Shown here one piece after another: positions 43,285 to 51,670 of a stretch of 64,000 nucleotides of DNA (the first letter of the stretch is position 1; every line of letters begins with the position of its first letter). This DNA is from Pseudomonas sp. B21-040. GTDB taxonomy: Bacteria > Pseudomonadota > Gammaproteobacteria > Pseudomonadales > Pseudomonadaceae. Under the pieces are notes generated by a model that was given only the letters and a program-made list of their open reading frames with translations, searched no databases and had not been told where the DNA came from. The position numbers and the translations under genes are program-made. Location of the stretch: contig NZ_CP087176.1 in NCBI RefSeq assembly GCF_024748695.1, forward strand, positions 3,775,501 to 3,839,500, written 5' to 3'.

Positions 43285-44946
43285 TTACACAAATCCCTCT
43301 GTAGAAGTGAGGGCTTGTTGTACCGCGCCATCTACGCTCAAGCCGCTGAGGATCACCTGTGTATCCTTCACTTCCGGCAATGCCGCCAACGCGGTTTGCG
43401 CCGAATCCTTGAGCCGTGCCAGCACCAGCTGCTTGCCTTCGTGATGCACCCGCACAAAAAATTCCTGCAACGCCTCAATGCTGGTGCCATCCAGATCGGG
43501 CGATTCCTCAAGGCTGAGAATGACCGAGTGAATCGGCGCCTCAGAATGGCGGATCAACCGCAACGTACTCCCCAGAACACGCTCGACGTTGGCAAAGAAC
43601 AACGCCTCACCCGGTCGAACAATCAACACCCCTGGCACCGTTTGCGCCGTCGGATGGCGTTGCAGGTCGACAAAGTCGTGACCGCCATCAATCCGCCCCA
43701 GGACCTGAATGTCGGCCGCCGACAGTTGCTTGAGCATCAGCACCACACTGATCGCCACCGCCAGCAGTAACCCGTCCAGCACACCCAACACCAGCACGGC
43801 GGCCACCGCGCAGATCACCAGCACGCGGTCACGTCGCCAAATGAAGTACCGCCCCAACGGTTGCAGGCTCAAGCCTCGGGCCAGGGCATGGATGACGATG
43901 GCGGCTAAAATCGGCTCCGGCGTCAGGGCAATGTAAGGCAACACCGTCAAAACGATCAGCAACACCACCAGCGCCGCCACGCCACCGGCCAGTCGCGACG
44001 TGGCGCCCGCCGCTTCATTGGCCGACGTCGCCGAATACCCTGCCCCCGCCGGCATGCCATGAAACAACCCGGACAACAGATTGGACGCACCCAACGCGAG
44101 CAGATCGCGGTTCGATGAAATACGGTCGCCGTGCTTGAGCGCGTAGGCACTGATCGAGCCGTATGACTCCGCGTACAGGATCATCACCATGGCAACTGCC
44201 AGCTCACCCAGGCGCAACCAGTCACTGAAGGGCAATACCGGTAGTTGGGGCACTTCCAGGCTCAGATCGATCACGCCAATCAACTTCACGCCATACACCG
44301 GCAGGTTCAGCCATTGACCGGCCACAATACCAATCACCACGACCAGTAAGCCGCCCGGCAAACGACGCAGCCGCCCGAACAGCGTCAACAAGGCCAATGC
44401 CACCGCCGCGACACCCGCCGCCACCCAGTTCCACTGCGGTAGTTGTTCCAGCAATTGCGGTAGAAACCGGACCAGGTTGGCGTCGCTCAAATGCACACCG
44501 ACCACACTGGCCACTTGTTTGAGGATGATGGTCAACGCCAGACCAAAGGCAAAGCCGCGCAGCACCGGCTTGGCAATGAACGACGTCACGCTGCCGAGTT
44601 TGAACAGCCCGGCCAGCAGGAAGAACACGCCGGTCATCAGCACCAGTCCAATGGCCAGAGTCGAGCGCAAATGCGGATCGCCGTTGGCCAGCGTCGCGGT
44701 CGCAGCGGCCAGCACCGCAGCCGACGAAGACGTCGCAGAGACAATGGCGAAGCGGCTGGTGCCTAACAGTCCATAGCACAGCAAACCGGCAAACAAGGCG
44801 ATCACCCCGGCCTGAGGCGCCACGGCCGCAATACTTGAATAGGCGACCGCTTCGGGCAACAACAGGCCAGCAATAGACAACCCGGCCAGCAAGTCTTGCC
44901 AGCGGCTGGGTTGTCCGGTGGGGTTTCGGGGAGAGGCGCTCGACAA
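43285..44946 (-). CDS. SulP-family anion transporter with C-terminal STAS domain
   Basis: About 553 residues. The transmembrane part (residues ~20-400) starts WQDLLAGLSIAGLLLPEAVAYSSIAAVAPQAGVIALFAGLLCYGLLG, the SulP signature, and includes ASNLLSGLFHGMPAGAGYSATSANEAAGA. The STAS domain follows (LRLIRHSEAPIHSVILSLEESPDLDGTSIEALQEF). SulP proteins move sulfate, bicarbonate or dicarboxylates. I place the start at TTG 44946, behind CTGGAGAC, because upstream in-frame codons to 45012 run through the terminator hairpin of the preceding gene (44964-44996). Confidence 0.88.
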   Translation of the reverse strand: MSSASPRNPTGQPSRWQDLLAGLSIAGLLLPEAVAYSSIAAVAPQAGVIALFAGLLCYGLLGTSRFAIVSATSSSAAVLAAATATLANGDPHLRSTLAIGLVLMTGVFFLLAGLFKLGSVTSFIAKPVLRGFAFGLALTIILKQVASVVGVHLSDANLVRFLPQLLEQLPQWNWVAAGVAAVALALLTLFGRLRRLPGGLLVVVIGIVAGQWLNLPVYGVKLIGVIDLSLEVPQLPVLPFSDWLRLGELAVAMVMILYAESYGSISAYALKHGDRISSNRDLLALGASNLLSGLFHGMPAGAGYSATSANEAAGATSRLAGGVAALVVLLIVLTVLPYIALTPEPILAAIVIHALARGLSLQPLGRYFIWRRDRVLVICAVAAVLVLGVLDGLLLAVAISVVLMLKQLSAADIQVLGRIDGGHDFVDLQRHPTAQTVPGVLIVRPGEALFFANVERVLGSTLRLIRHSEAPIHSVILSLEESPDLDGTSIEALQEFFVRVHHEGKQLVLARLKDSAQTALAALPEVKDTQVILSGLSVDGAVQQALTSTEGFV

Positions 44947-44963
44947 TCCAATGTCTCCAGGCG

Positions 44964-44996
44964 AAAAAAAACCGCTGCGCGCATCACGCGCAGCGG
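44964..44996 (-). terminator. Terminator of the sdaC-type gene
   Basis: A perfect 10-bp stem CCGCTGCGCG/CGCGCAGCGG (44972-44981, 44987-44996) with a five-base loop, followed on the minus strand by eight T residues (A-run at 44964-44971). It lies 45 bases behind the amino-acid transporter stop and immediately upstream of the SulP start. Confidence 0.93.
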
Positions 44997-45040
44997 CCAC
45001 TGTAGCTGTCAATTCGGCGCTGCGCGAGCAGCCCGAACGA

Positions 45041-46321
45041 TCACGCGGTCAGCGAGTAAATCAGCGCCGTAATGGCCACCAGGCCCACCGCAGTGACGAA
45101 GACGTTGGACGCCTGCCCGCGATAACGCGCCATCGCCGGCACCTTGCGGATCGCGTACATCGGCATCAGGAACAGAATCGCCGCGATGACCGGGCCACCC
45201 AGGGTTTCGATCATGCCCAGAATACTCGGGTTCAGCGTGGCAACGATCCAGCACACCACCAGCATGAACGCCGCGGTCATGCGGTCCAGGGTCTTGGCGC
45301 CCGGACGCTTGCCGCTTTTGACGATCAGGCCTTTAAGACCTTCGCTGGCACCGATGTAGTGGCCCAGGAACGACTTGGAGATGGCCACGAAGGCAATCAA
45401 CGGCGCCGCGAAGGCGATGGTCGGGTTGCTGAAGTGGTTGGCCAGGTACGACAAGATCGACAGGTTCTGCGCTTTGGCTTCAGCCAATTGCGCCGGCGAC
45501 AAGGTCAGCACGCAACTGAAGACGAAGAACAGCACCATTATCACCATCAACAGGTGAGCGCGGGACAGGATCTGCGAGCTGCGCTCTTCGGCGTGATCGC
45601 CGTAACGGCGCTTCTGGTCGACCGCAAACGCCGAGATGATCGGTGAATGGTTGAAGGAGAACACCATCACCGGAATCGCCAGCCACAGGGTGTGCAGCAG
45701 CGCCGATGGTTCCGGCACCGTGCTGGCGGTGCTCAGGATGCCGCCGTTCCAGTGTGGAATCAGGTACACCCCCAAAAACAGCAGTGCGACGATGAACGGG
45801 TAGACCATCAGGCTCATGGCCTTGACGATCAGTTGCTCACCGCAACGCACCACCGCCAGCAGACCGAGGATCAGCACCAGCGACAGCACCGCGCGCGGTG
45901 GCGGCATGATGTGAAGTTGATGCTCAAGGAAACTGCCCACGGTGTTGGTCAGCGCCACGCTGTAGATCAGCAGGATCGGGAAGATCGCAAAGAAGTACAG
46001 CAAAGTGATCAGCGCACCGGCCTTGATGCCGAAGTGCTCTTCCACCACTTCAGTGATGTCGGCGCCTTCGCGTCCGGACAGCACGAAGCGGGTCAGGCCG
46101 CGGTGTGCGTAGAAGGTCATGGGGAACGCCAGTACCGCCAGAACCAGCAACGGCCAAAAGCCGCCCAGCCCTGCGTTGATCGGCAGAAACAACGTGCCCG
46201 CCCCGATGGCCGTGCCAAACAGGCCGAGCATCCAGGTGGTGTCATGGCGATTCCAGCTCGAAAGCGTTGCTGGTGTCGCCGCTACATAGCGTTTGTCGAC
46301 GCTATTGGCCTGATCATTCAT
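45041..46321 (-). CDS. HAAAP-family amino-acid transporter (SdaC-type, serine/threonine)
   Basis: 426 residues from ATG 46321, eleven hydrophobic helices. Family signatures: WMLGLFGTAIGAGTLFLPINAGLGGFWPLL in helix 1, AIPVMVFSFNHSPIISAFA and FLGHYIGASEGLKGLI. This is the SdaC branch (H+/serine symport) rather than aromatic amino acid permeases. The ATG has a GGAGATCC sequence upstream. It ends at a strong terminator and is divergent from the LuxR gene. Confidence 0.9.
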   Translation of the reverse strand: MNDQANSVDKRYVAATPATLSSWNRHDTTWMLGLFGTAIGAGTLFLPINAGLGGFWPLLVLAVLAFPMTFYAHRGLTRFVLSGREGADITEVVEEHFGIKAGALITLLYFFAIFPILLIYSVALTNTVGSFLEHQLHIMPPPRAVLSLVLILGLLAVVRCGEQLIVKAMSLMVYPFIVALLFLGVYLIPHWNGGILSTASTVPEPSALLHTLWLAIPVMVFSFNHSPIISAFAVDQKRRYGDHAEERSSQILSRAHLLMVIMVLFFVFSCVLTLSPAQLAEAKAQNLSILSYLANHFSNPTIAFAAPLIAFVAISKSFLGHYIGASEGLKGLIVKSGKRPGAKTLDRMTAAFMLVVCWIVATLNPSILGMIETLGGPVIAAILFLMPMYAIRKVPAMARYRGQASNVFVTAVGLVAITALIYSLTA

Positions 46322-46368
46322 CCGGTGGGATCTCCGCATTCCGGTCAGTTGCTACCCGGTCAGGACGA

Positions 46369-46384
46369 GTCGGAAAAATCCGAC
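46369..46384. promoter_or_regulatory. Palindrome upstream of the sdaC-type gene, in the 340-base gap 46340-46679
   Basis: GTCGGA-AAAA-TCCGAC is a perfect inverted repeat 48 bases before the SdaC-type start codon; it could be an operator or a small RNA hairpin. The rest of the gap to 46679 has no gene that I can support and must hold the promoters of both divergent genes. GCGTGCG/CGCGCGG-like repeats near 46600 are not convincing. Confidence 0.4.
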
Positions 46385-46679
46385 AGGCAGCGCCCTGGCC
46401 GAAACAGGGGCGCGATTGTCCGGGATTAATCAACAGAAGCAAAGACTTAGCTGAAGAATGGTAGTGCGGATCAGTGTTCAGGAGGCTATACAGGAGCAAA
46501 CAGGGCTGTGGGCCGATACGATCGTTTCTGCTACCAACCGTGTAGCACTCGGTAACATCCAGCCCTGTTGCGGTGCGTCTTTTCCCTGACGTACGGGCGT
46601 GCGTCCCGCGCGGCAAGGCGCAACCCACCATGGCGTAGTTTGTGCATCCAATGGCATTCCACTCCTGCCTGAAACCGCC

Positions 46680-47489
46680 ATGCGCCCCAAGGAACTGAAA
46701 CTCTGGACCACCGGTGTCGCCCACCTACTTGACCTGCCTGCAGGGCATGCGCGGTTATCGGCGTTAAGCCATTGGTTGCGCCAGGTGTGTCCGGTCGATC
46801 ATTTCGTCCTGTTCGTCTACGAAGGCAATCACCGACCGTTGGCGCTGTTCGACACCTTTGCCGCCGACAAGCGTGCGGTGTATGTCGATGACTACCAGTG
46901 CGGTCCGTATCTGCTCGATCCGTTCTACCTCGCCTGCACCCGCGGACAAGCGGCGGGACTGTGGCGCTTGCGCCAGTTCGCGCCCGACCACTTCTACCTC
47001 GGCGAGTACTACCTGACTTATTACCAGCAGACCGGACTGGCCGAAGAAGTGGCTTTTTTTGTCGAGCTCGGCGACGGCGCCATGGCCGTTCTATCGCTGA
47101 TGCGCTCCTCTGCCAGTTGCGCGTTCAGTCGTGACGAAATGCAGTTGATCGAATGCGCACAGGCCGTCGTCGAACAAGTCGTCAACGAAGCCTGGCGCTT
47201 GCGTCAGGCGCAACAGCCGCGCCCGGCACAAGACCTCGACTTCAAGATCCGCGAAGCGTTCGATCAGTTCGGCGCGCACATCCTTACTTGCCGCGAACAG
47301 GAAGTGGTGCAGTTGCTGCTGCGCGGTCACTCCAGTGCCTCGGTGGCCGAGCAACTGAGCATCAGCCCCGGCACGGTGAAGATTCACCGCAAGAACATCT
47401 ACGCCAAGCTCGGCATCGGCAGCCAGTCCGAGTTGCTCGGGCTGTTTATCCGCGATCTCACCGGCCAGGAACTGCTCGCCGAAGCCTGA
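46680..47489 (+). CDS. LuxR-family regulator (C-terminal HTH)
   Basis: 269 residues from ATG 46680. Residues 1-~195 form a divergent sensor-like domain (LSALSHWLRQVCPVDHFVLFVYEG ... LGEYYLTYYQQTGLAEEVAFFVELGDGAMAVLSLMRSS). Residues ~205-265 are the LuxR HTH (LTCREQEVVQLLLRGHSSASVAEQLSISPGTVKIHRKNIYAKLGIGSQSELLGLF). There is no receiver domain or recognisable acyl-homoserine-lactone pocket, so it is likely a one-component sensor of a metabolite. It directly precedes the polyamine-type ABC operon on the same strand, separated by a 105-base gap that contains a 16-bp palindrome. Confidence 0.9.
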   Translation: MRPKELKLWTTGVAHLLDLPAGHARLSALSHWLRQVCPVDHFVLFVYEGNHRPLALFDTFAADKRAVYVDDYQCGPYLLDPFYLACTRGQAAGLWRLRQFAPDHFYLGEYYLTYYQQTGLAEEVAFFVELGDGAMAVLSLMRSSASCAFSRDEMQLIECAQAVVEQVVNEAWRLRQAQQPRPAQDLDFKIREAFDQFGAHILTCREQEVVQLLLRGHSSASVAEQLSISPGTVKIHRKNIYAKLGIGSQSELLGLFIRDLTGQELLAEA

Positions 47490-47505
47490 CACCTGAAAAC
47501 GACTC

Positions 47506-47521
47506 TATCCCCCAAGGGATA
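47506..47521. promoter_or_regulatory. Palindrome between the LuxR gene and the ABC operon
   Basis: TATCCC-CCAA-GGGATA is a perfect 6-bp inverted repeat centred ~80 bases upstream of the GTG start at 47595. LuxR-type HTH dimers bind such palindromes, so it is the best candidate operator for the adjacent regulator. It is followed by AT-rich TATACA that could form part of a -10. Confidence 0.5.
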
Positions 47522-47594
47522 TATACAGCGCAAAACCGCGATTGCTAGTTTGGCTCCCGACGCAATGATTGATCACTGCAAGGGGAGCCGCACC

Positions 47595-48710
47595 GTGAAT
47601 GACAACCAGCCAAGCGATATCGAATTCTGCAATGTGGTCAAACGCTATGGCGAGGTGGCGGCCGTCAATGGCCTGAATTTCGCCGTGCGTCGTGGCTCAT
47701 TCCACTCTTTCCTCGGTGGCTCGGGCTGCGGCAAAACCACGACCCTGCGCATGATTGCAGGCTTCGAACAACCGACCAGCGGCGAAGTACGCCTGGCCGG
47801 CAAAAACGTCGCCGGCATACCGGCGTTCGAACGGCCGGTGAACATGGTGTTCCAGCATTACGCCCTGTTCCCGCACCTCACGGTGGCGCAGAACATTGCC
47901 TATGGCTTGCGTTATCGCACGCCGCGCCCGGATAAGAAAACCCAATTGCGCATGGCCGATGAGGCCCTGGAAATGGTTCGCCTCAGCGGCTTCGGCCAGC
48001 GTAAACCGAGCGAACTCTCCGGCGGCCAACAGCAACGTGTCGCCCTCGCCCGGGCGCTGGTCAACAAACCGACCGTGCTATTGCTCGACGAGCCACTGGC
48101 GGCGCTCGACCGCAAGTTGCGCAAGGAAATGCAATCCGAACTGCTGCGCCTGCAGCGCGAAGTCGGCATCACTTTCGTGCTGGTCACCCACGACCAGGAA
48201 GAAGCCTTGTCGATGAGTGACAGCATCAGCGTGATGCACAACGGTTCGATCATCCAGACGGCCACCCCGGAACAACTGTACGAAGCTCCGGCCAGCCGTT
48301 ACGTCGCCGACTTCATCGGCGAATCCAATCTGTTCAACGGCACCGTACGCCACCTGCACGGCAATTCGGTGGTGCTGCGTACCGAGCAAGGCCTGGAGCT
48401 GACCAGCCCGCTGACGCCAACCGGCAAGGCCCTGAGCGCCGACGCCGCCGGTTGCATCGCGGTGCGCCCCGAGTTGATCAGCATTGCCGGCGCCCACGCC
48501 GATCTGGCCCGTGAAGTGAAACTGCAAGGCTGCGTGGAAGACCGCATCTACCTCGGTAATTCCACCGAATACCGCGTGCGCACCCAGGCCTTTGGCGTGG
48601 TCTGTGTGCGGGTTCCCCGCCAGCAGGATCACGGCGCCAATGCATTCGAACACGGCGCTGCAGTGAGCGTCGGCTGGGATCACGCCAATGGCCTGGCCAT
48701 GGCGTTGTAA
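47595..48710 (+). CDS. Polyamine-type ABC transporter ATPase (PotA-like)
   Basis: 371 residues from GTG 47595 (GGGGAG upstream). Walker A at 41-49 (GGSGCGKTT), signature LSGGQQQR, Walker [13 protein letters not shown]-loop VTHDQEEAL, and a C-terminal TOBE domain from about residue 240 ([15 protein letters not shown]). PotA-type ATPases energise import of putrescine, spermidine and related compounds. First gene of a five-gene operon (ATPase, binding protein, two permeases, aldehyde dehydrogenase). Confidence 0.93.
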   Translation: MNDNQPSDIEFCNVVKRYGEVAAVNGLNFAVRRGSFHSFLGGSGCGKTTTLRMIAGFEQPTSGEVRLAGKNVAGIPAFERPVNMVFQHYALFPHLTVAQNIAYGLRYRTPRPDKKTQLRMADEALEMVRLSGFGQRKPSELSGGQQQRVALARALVNKPTVLLLDEPLAALDRKLRKEMQSELLRLQREVGITFVLVTHDQEEALSMSDSISVMHNGSIIQTATPEQLYEAPASRYVADFIGESNLFNGTVRHLHGNSVVLRTEQGLELTSPLTPTGKALSADAAGCIAVRPELISIAGAHADLAREVKLQGCVEDRIYLGNSTEYRVRTQAFGVVCVRVPRQQDHGANAFEHGAAVSVGWDHANGLAMAL

Positions 48711-48749
48711 ATCATCGACTCGATTCATCAACCGGATGTGGAGCGTGCT

Positions 48750-49892
48750 ATGGACCAGAAGACGTTTATCAAAACCCTGCGCAGTTGGCAGAACGGCTCG
48801 ATCAGTCGTCGCGAATTTCTTGGCCGCACCGGCCTGGGGATTGCCGCCGCCGTGGTCGCCACCAACATGCCCGGCCTGCTGACGTCCAGCGCAGAAGCGG
48901 CCGAACAGGCCAAGCTGGGGGATCGCCTGTCACTGGCGACGTGGCCGAACTACCACAGCCAGGAAAACCTCGACACCTTCGGCAAAACCACCGGCGCCCG
49001 CGTCTCGATGAGCGTGTTCGGCTCCAACGAAGAAATGCTCGCCAAGTTGCAAGCCGGTGGCAGTGGCTGGGACGTACTGGTTCCGACCAACTACACCATC
49101 AGCACCTACGTCGGTCTGGGCTTGATCGAGCCGCTGGACCTGTCGCGCATTCCCAACTTCGATGCCTCGGCATTCCAGCAAAAATTCATGGCCCAAGGCA
49201 CCGTGGACGGCAAGGTGTACGCCGTGCCAAAAAACTGGGGCACCACCGGCATGCTCTTCGACGCCGGCAAACTGAAGAACGGGCCGAGCAGCTGGAAAGA
49301 GTTCTGGGCCGCCGCCCAAGGCCCTGCCAGCGGCCGGACGATGGTTCACGATTACCAGTTGACCGCCATCGGCAACGCCCTCAAAAGCTTCGGCTACAGC
49401 TTTAACTCCCTCGACCCAAAAGAACTGGCCGACGCGGAAAAACTGTTGATCGAGGTCAAGCCGCACCTGTTCGCCATCAACTCCGACATTCAGCCGTCAA
49501 TGCGCAGCGGCGATGCCTGGCTCGCGATGTCGTGGACCGGCGACGCCTCGCAGTTGCACCGCGACAACGCGCAGATGCAGTTCGAACTGGGCAAGGAAGG
49601 TGGCGAACTGTGGAGTGATTTTTTTGCCATCCCGAAAAGCTCGGAGCACAAGGACGCGGCCTACGCCTTCATCAATTACCTGCTCGACCCGCAGCACAAC
49701 AAGCTCGAAGTGTTGAGTCACGGCTATCCGAGCGGCGACAAACGGGTCGATGCGCTGCTTCCCACCGCGATGCTCAACGATCCGATCATGTACCCGGCCG
49801 CCGAAGCACTCAGCCCACTGGAGTTCGGCGCCGCTGCAACGCTCACCAGCCCGGCGCGCGCCGAACTGATGGCGCGTTTCAAGTCCGCCTGA
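48750..49892 (+). CDS. Polyamine-type ABC transporter binding protein with Tat signal
   Basis: 380 residues from ATG 48750. The N-terminus has a twin-arginine motif and a hydrophobic stretch (SISRREFLGRTGLGIAAAVVATNMPGLLTS), so export is probably by Tat rather than Sec, less usual for PotD-like proteins. The binding-protein core follows: LSLATWPNYHSQENLDTFGKTTGARVSMSVFGSNEEMLAKLQAG, PKNWGTTGMLFDAG and DAWLAMSWTGDASQLHRDN. The ligand is inferred to be an amine from family and context only. GTGGAG ribosome-binding site. Confidence 0.9.
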   Translation: MDQKTFIKTLRSWQNGSISRREFLGRTGLGIAAAVVATNMPGLLTSSAEAAEQAKLGDRLSLATWPNYHSQENLDTFGKTTGARVSMSVFGSNEEMLAKLQAGGSGWDVLVPTNYTISTYVGLGLIEPLDLSRIPNFDASAFQQKFMAQGTVDGKVYAVPKNWGTTGMLFDAGKLKNGPSSWKEFWAAAQGPASGRTMVHDYQLTAIGNALKSFGYSFNSLDPKELADAEKLLIEVKPHLFAINSDIQPSMRSGDAWLAMSWTGDASQLHRDNAQMQFELGKEGGELWSDFFAIPKSSEHKDAAYAFINYLLDPQHNKLEVLSHGYPSGDKRVDALLPTAMLNDPIMYPAAEALSPLEFGAAATLTSPARAELMARFKSA

Positions 49893-49923
49893 TCGCCTGA
49901 CCATGGCCAATGAGGAGTCACCC

Positions 49924-50841
49924 ATGAATGCTGCCGCCCACCCGCAAACGGTGCAGCCAGGCAATGCCCTGTCAATCGAGGTACGTCAACGGCGCAGCCT
50001 CGGTCGGCGGATCACCCTGCTGATGCTCTTGCCTTCGACCTTGTGGTTCCTGCTGCTGTTATTGATGCCGCTGGTCATCATACTGGTCTTCAGTTTCGGC
50101 GAGCGCAGTGCCGTGGGCGGCTACGCCGGTGGCTTCACCCTGGCCAACTACCTGAACCTGGGCTCGCGTGGCGCGGCATTCAGTAACACGCTGATGCTGG
50201 CGCCACTGGGCACCCTGGTGTGCCTGGTCGCGGCCTACCCGCTGGCGTACTTTCTGGCGGTCAAGGTCACCCGTAACCGCTCGCTGTTGCTGACGCTGGT
50301 GATCGTACCGTTCTGGACCAGTTTCCTCATCCGTACCTACGCCTGGATCTTCATCCTCAGCGGCAAGGGCATCCCCGCCCTGCTCGCCAGTCTTGGCCTG
50401 GAAGACGTGCGGCTGATCAACACGCCGTGGGCGGTGCTGATCGGTATCGTCTACGGCTACCTGCCACTGATGGTGTTTCCGATTTACGTCAGCCTCGAAA
50501 AACTCGACAAACGCCTGCTCGAAGCCTCTGCCGATCTCGGTGCCAGCGCATTCGAGAGCTTCCGGCGGATCACCTTGCCGCTGTCCGCGCCGGGAATCAT
50601 CACCGGCGTGATGCTGGTGTTCATCCTGTTGATGGGCGAGTTCCTGATCCCGGCGATTCTCGGCGGCGGCAAAGTGTTCTTCGTCGGCAACGCGCTGGTC
50701 GACTTGTTCCTGCAGTCGCGCAACTGGCCGTTCGGCAGTGCCCTGGCAATGACGCTGGTGGCGATGATGCTGCTGATCATCGGCGTGTATTTGAAACTGG
50801 TGGCGCGCTACGGCGGCCGCCCTGCCGATGGAGGGTTGTGA
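49924..50841 (+). CDS. Polyamine-type ABC transporter permease (PotB-like)
   Basis: 305 residues from ATG 49924 (GAGGAG six bases upstream, in preference to ATG 49903). Six membrane helices after a ~35-residue cytoplasmic start; the EAA loop that contacts the ATPase reads LEASADLGASAFESFRRITLPLSAPGI. It forms the membrane channel with the next gene. Stop and next start are one base apart. Confidence 0.92.
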   Translation: MNAAAHPQTVQPGNALSIEVRQRRSLGRRITLLMLLPSTLWFLLLLLMPLVIILVFSFGERSAVGGYAGGFTLANYLNLGSRGAAFSNTLMLAPLGTLVCLVAAYPLAYFLAVKVTRNRSLLLTLVIVPFWTSFLIRTYAWIFILSGKGIPALLASLGLEDVRLINTPWAVLIGIVYGYLPLMVFPIYVSLEKLDKRLLEASADLGASAFESFRRITLPLSAPGIITGVMLVFILLMGEFLIPAILGGGKVFFVGNALVDLFLQSRNWPFGSALAMTLVAMMLLIIGVYLKLVARYGGRPADGGL

Positions 50842-50842
50842 C

Positions 50843-51670
50843 ATGTGGCTGCGCAGCTATTCAACCTCGCTGTACCTGTTTCTCTACGCGCCGATCGCGT
50901 TGATCGTGCTGTTCAGTTTCAACGCCGGGCGCAGTGGCCTGGCATTCGAATGCTGTTCGGTGCAATGGTTTGGTCGCGCCTTCGGCAACCCGTTCATCAT
51001 GGAAGCGCTGGGGCACAGTGCGTTCATCGCCTTCACGTCGGCAGTGATCGCCACATTGTTCGGCACCCTGGCAGTGTTCGGCTTGCAACGCGCGGGTAAA
51101 AAAGTACGCCTGTTGTTCGATGCACTGACCTATTGCGCGATCATCGTGCCGGGCATCGTCATCGGCATCTCGACGCTGATTGCGTTCATTACCCTGTTCG
51201 ACCTGATCAATCCGCTGCTGGCAAGCTGGATACCCAATGTGCCGCGTCTGAACATGGGTTTTTCCACGGTGATTGCTGCGCATTCGCTGTTTACCATGGC
51301 GCTGGTCATGGTGATCGTGCGCAGCCGCGTCGACTCGCTGGACAAGGCCTTGCTCGAAGCTTCAGCGGACCTCTATGCCCCACCCATGCAAACGTTCTGG
51401 CGGGTCACCCTGCCGCAGATCAGCCCGGCAATCATGGCCGGATTCCTGCTGGCGTTCACCTTCAGCTTCGACGACTTCATTATCGCGTTCTTCGTTGCCG
51501 GTTCCGAGACGACGTTGCCGATCTACATCTTTTCATCGATCCGCCGCGGCGTGACGCCAGAAATCAACGCGGTCTCGACCGTCATTATCTGCGCCTCACT
51601 GGCCCTGCTATTCACTTCCCGCTCTCTGCAAAACCGCCGTACCGGCGTCCAGGAGTCAAACCATGCGTGA
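50843..51670 (+). CDS. Polyamine-type ABC transporter permease (PotC-like)
   Basis: 275 residues from ATG 50843 (GGAGGG upstream). Six membrane helices; starts LYLFLYAPIALIVLFSFNAGRSGLAFECCSVQWFGRAF, a PotC-type beginning, with EAA loop LLEASADLYAPPMQTFWRVTLPQISPAI and LLAFTFSFDDFIIAFFVAG. Its last eight bases overlap the aldehyde dehydrogenase start, so the two are translationally coupled. Confidence 0.92.
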   Translation: MWLRSYSTSLYLFLYAPIALIVLFSFNAGRSGLAFECCSVQWFGRAFGNPFIMEALGHSAFIAFTSAVIATLFGTLAVFGLQRAGKKVRLLFDALTYCAIIVPGIVIGISTLIAFITLFDLINPLLASWIPNVPRLNMGFSTVIAAHSLFTMALVMVIVRSRVDSLDKALLEASADLYAPPMQTFWRVTLPQISPAIMAGFLLAFTFSFDDFIIAFFVAGSETTLPIYIFSSIRRGVTPEINAVSTVIICASLALLFTSRSLQNRRTGVQESNHA

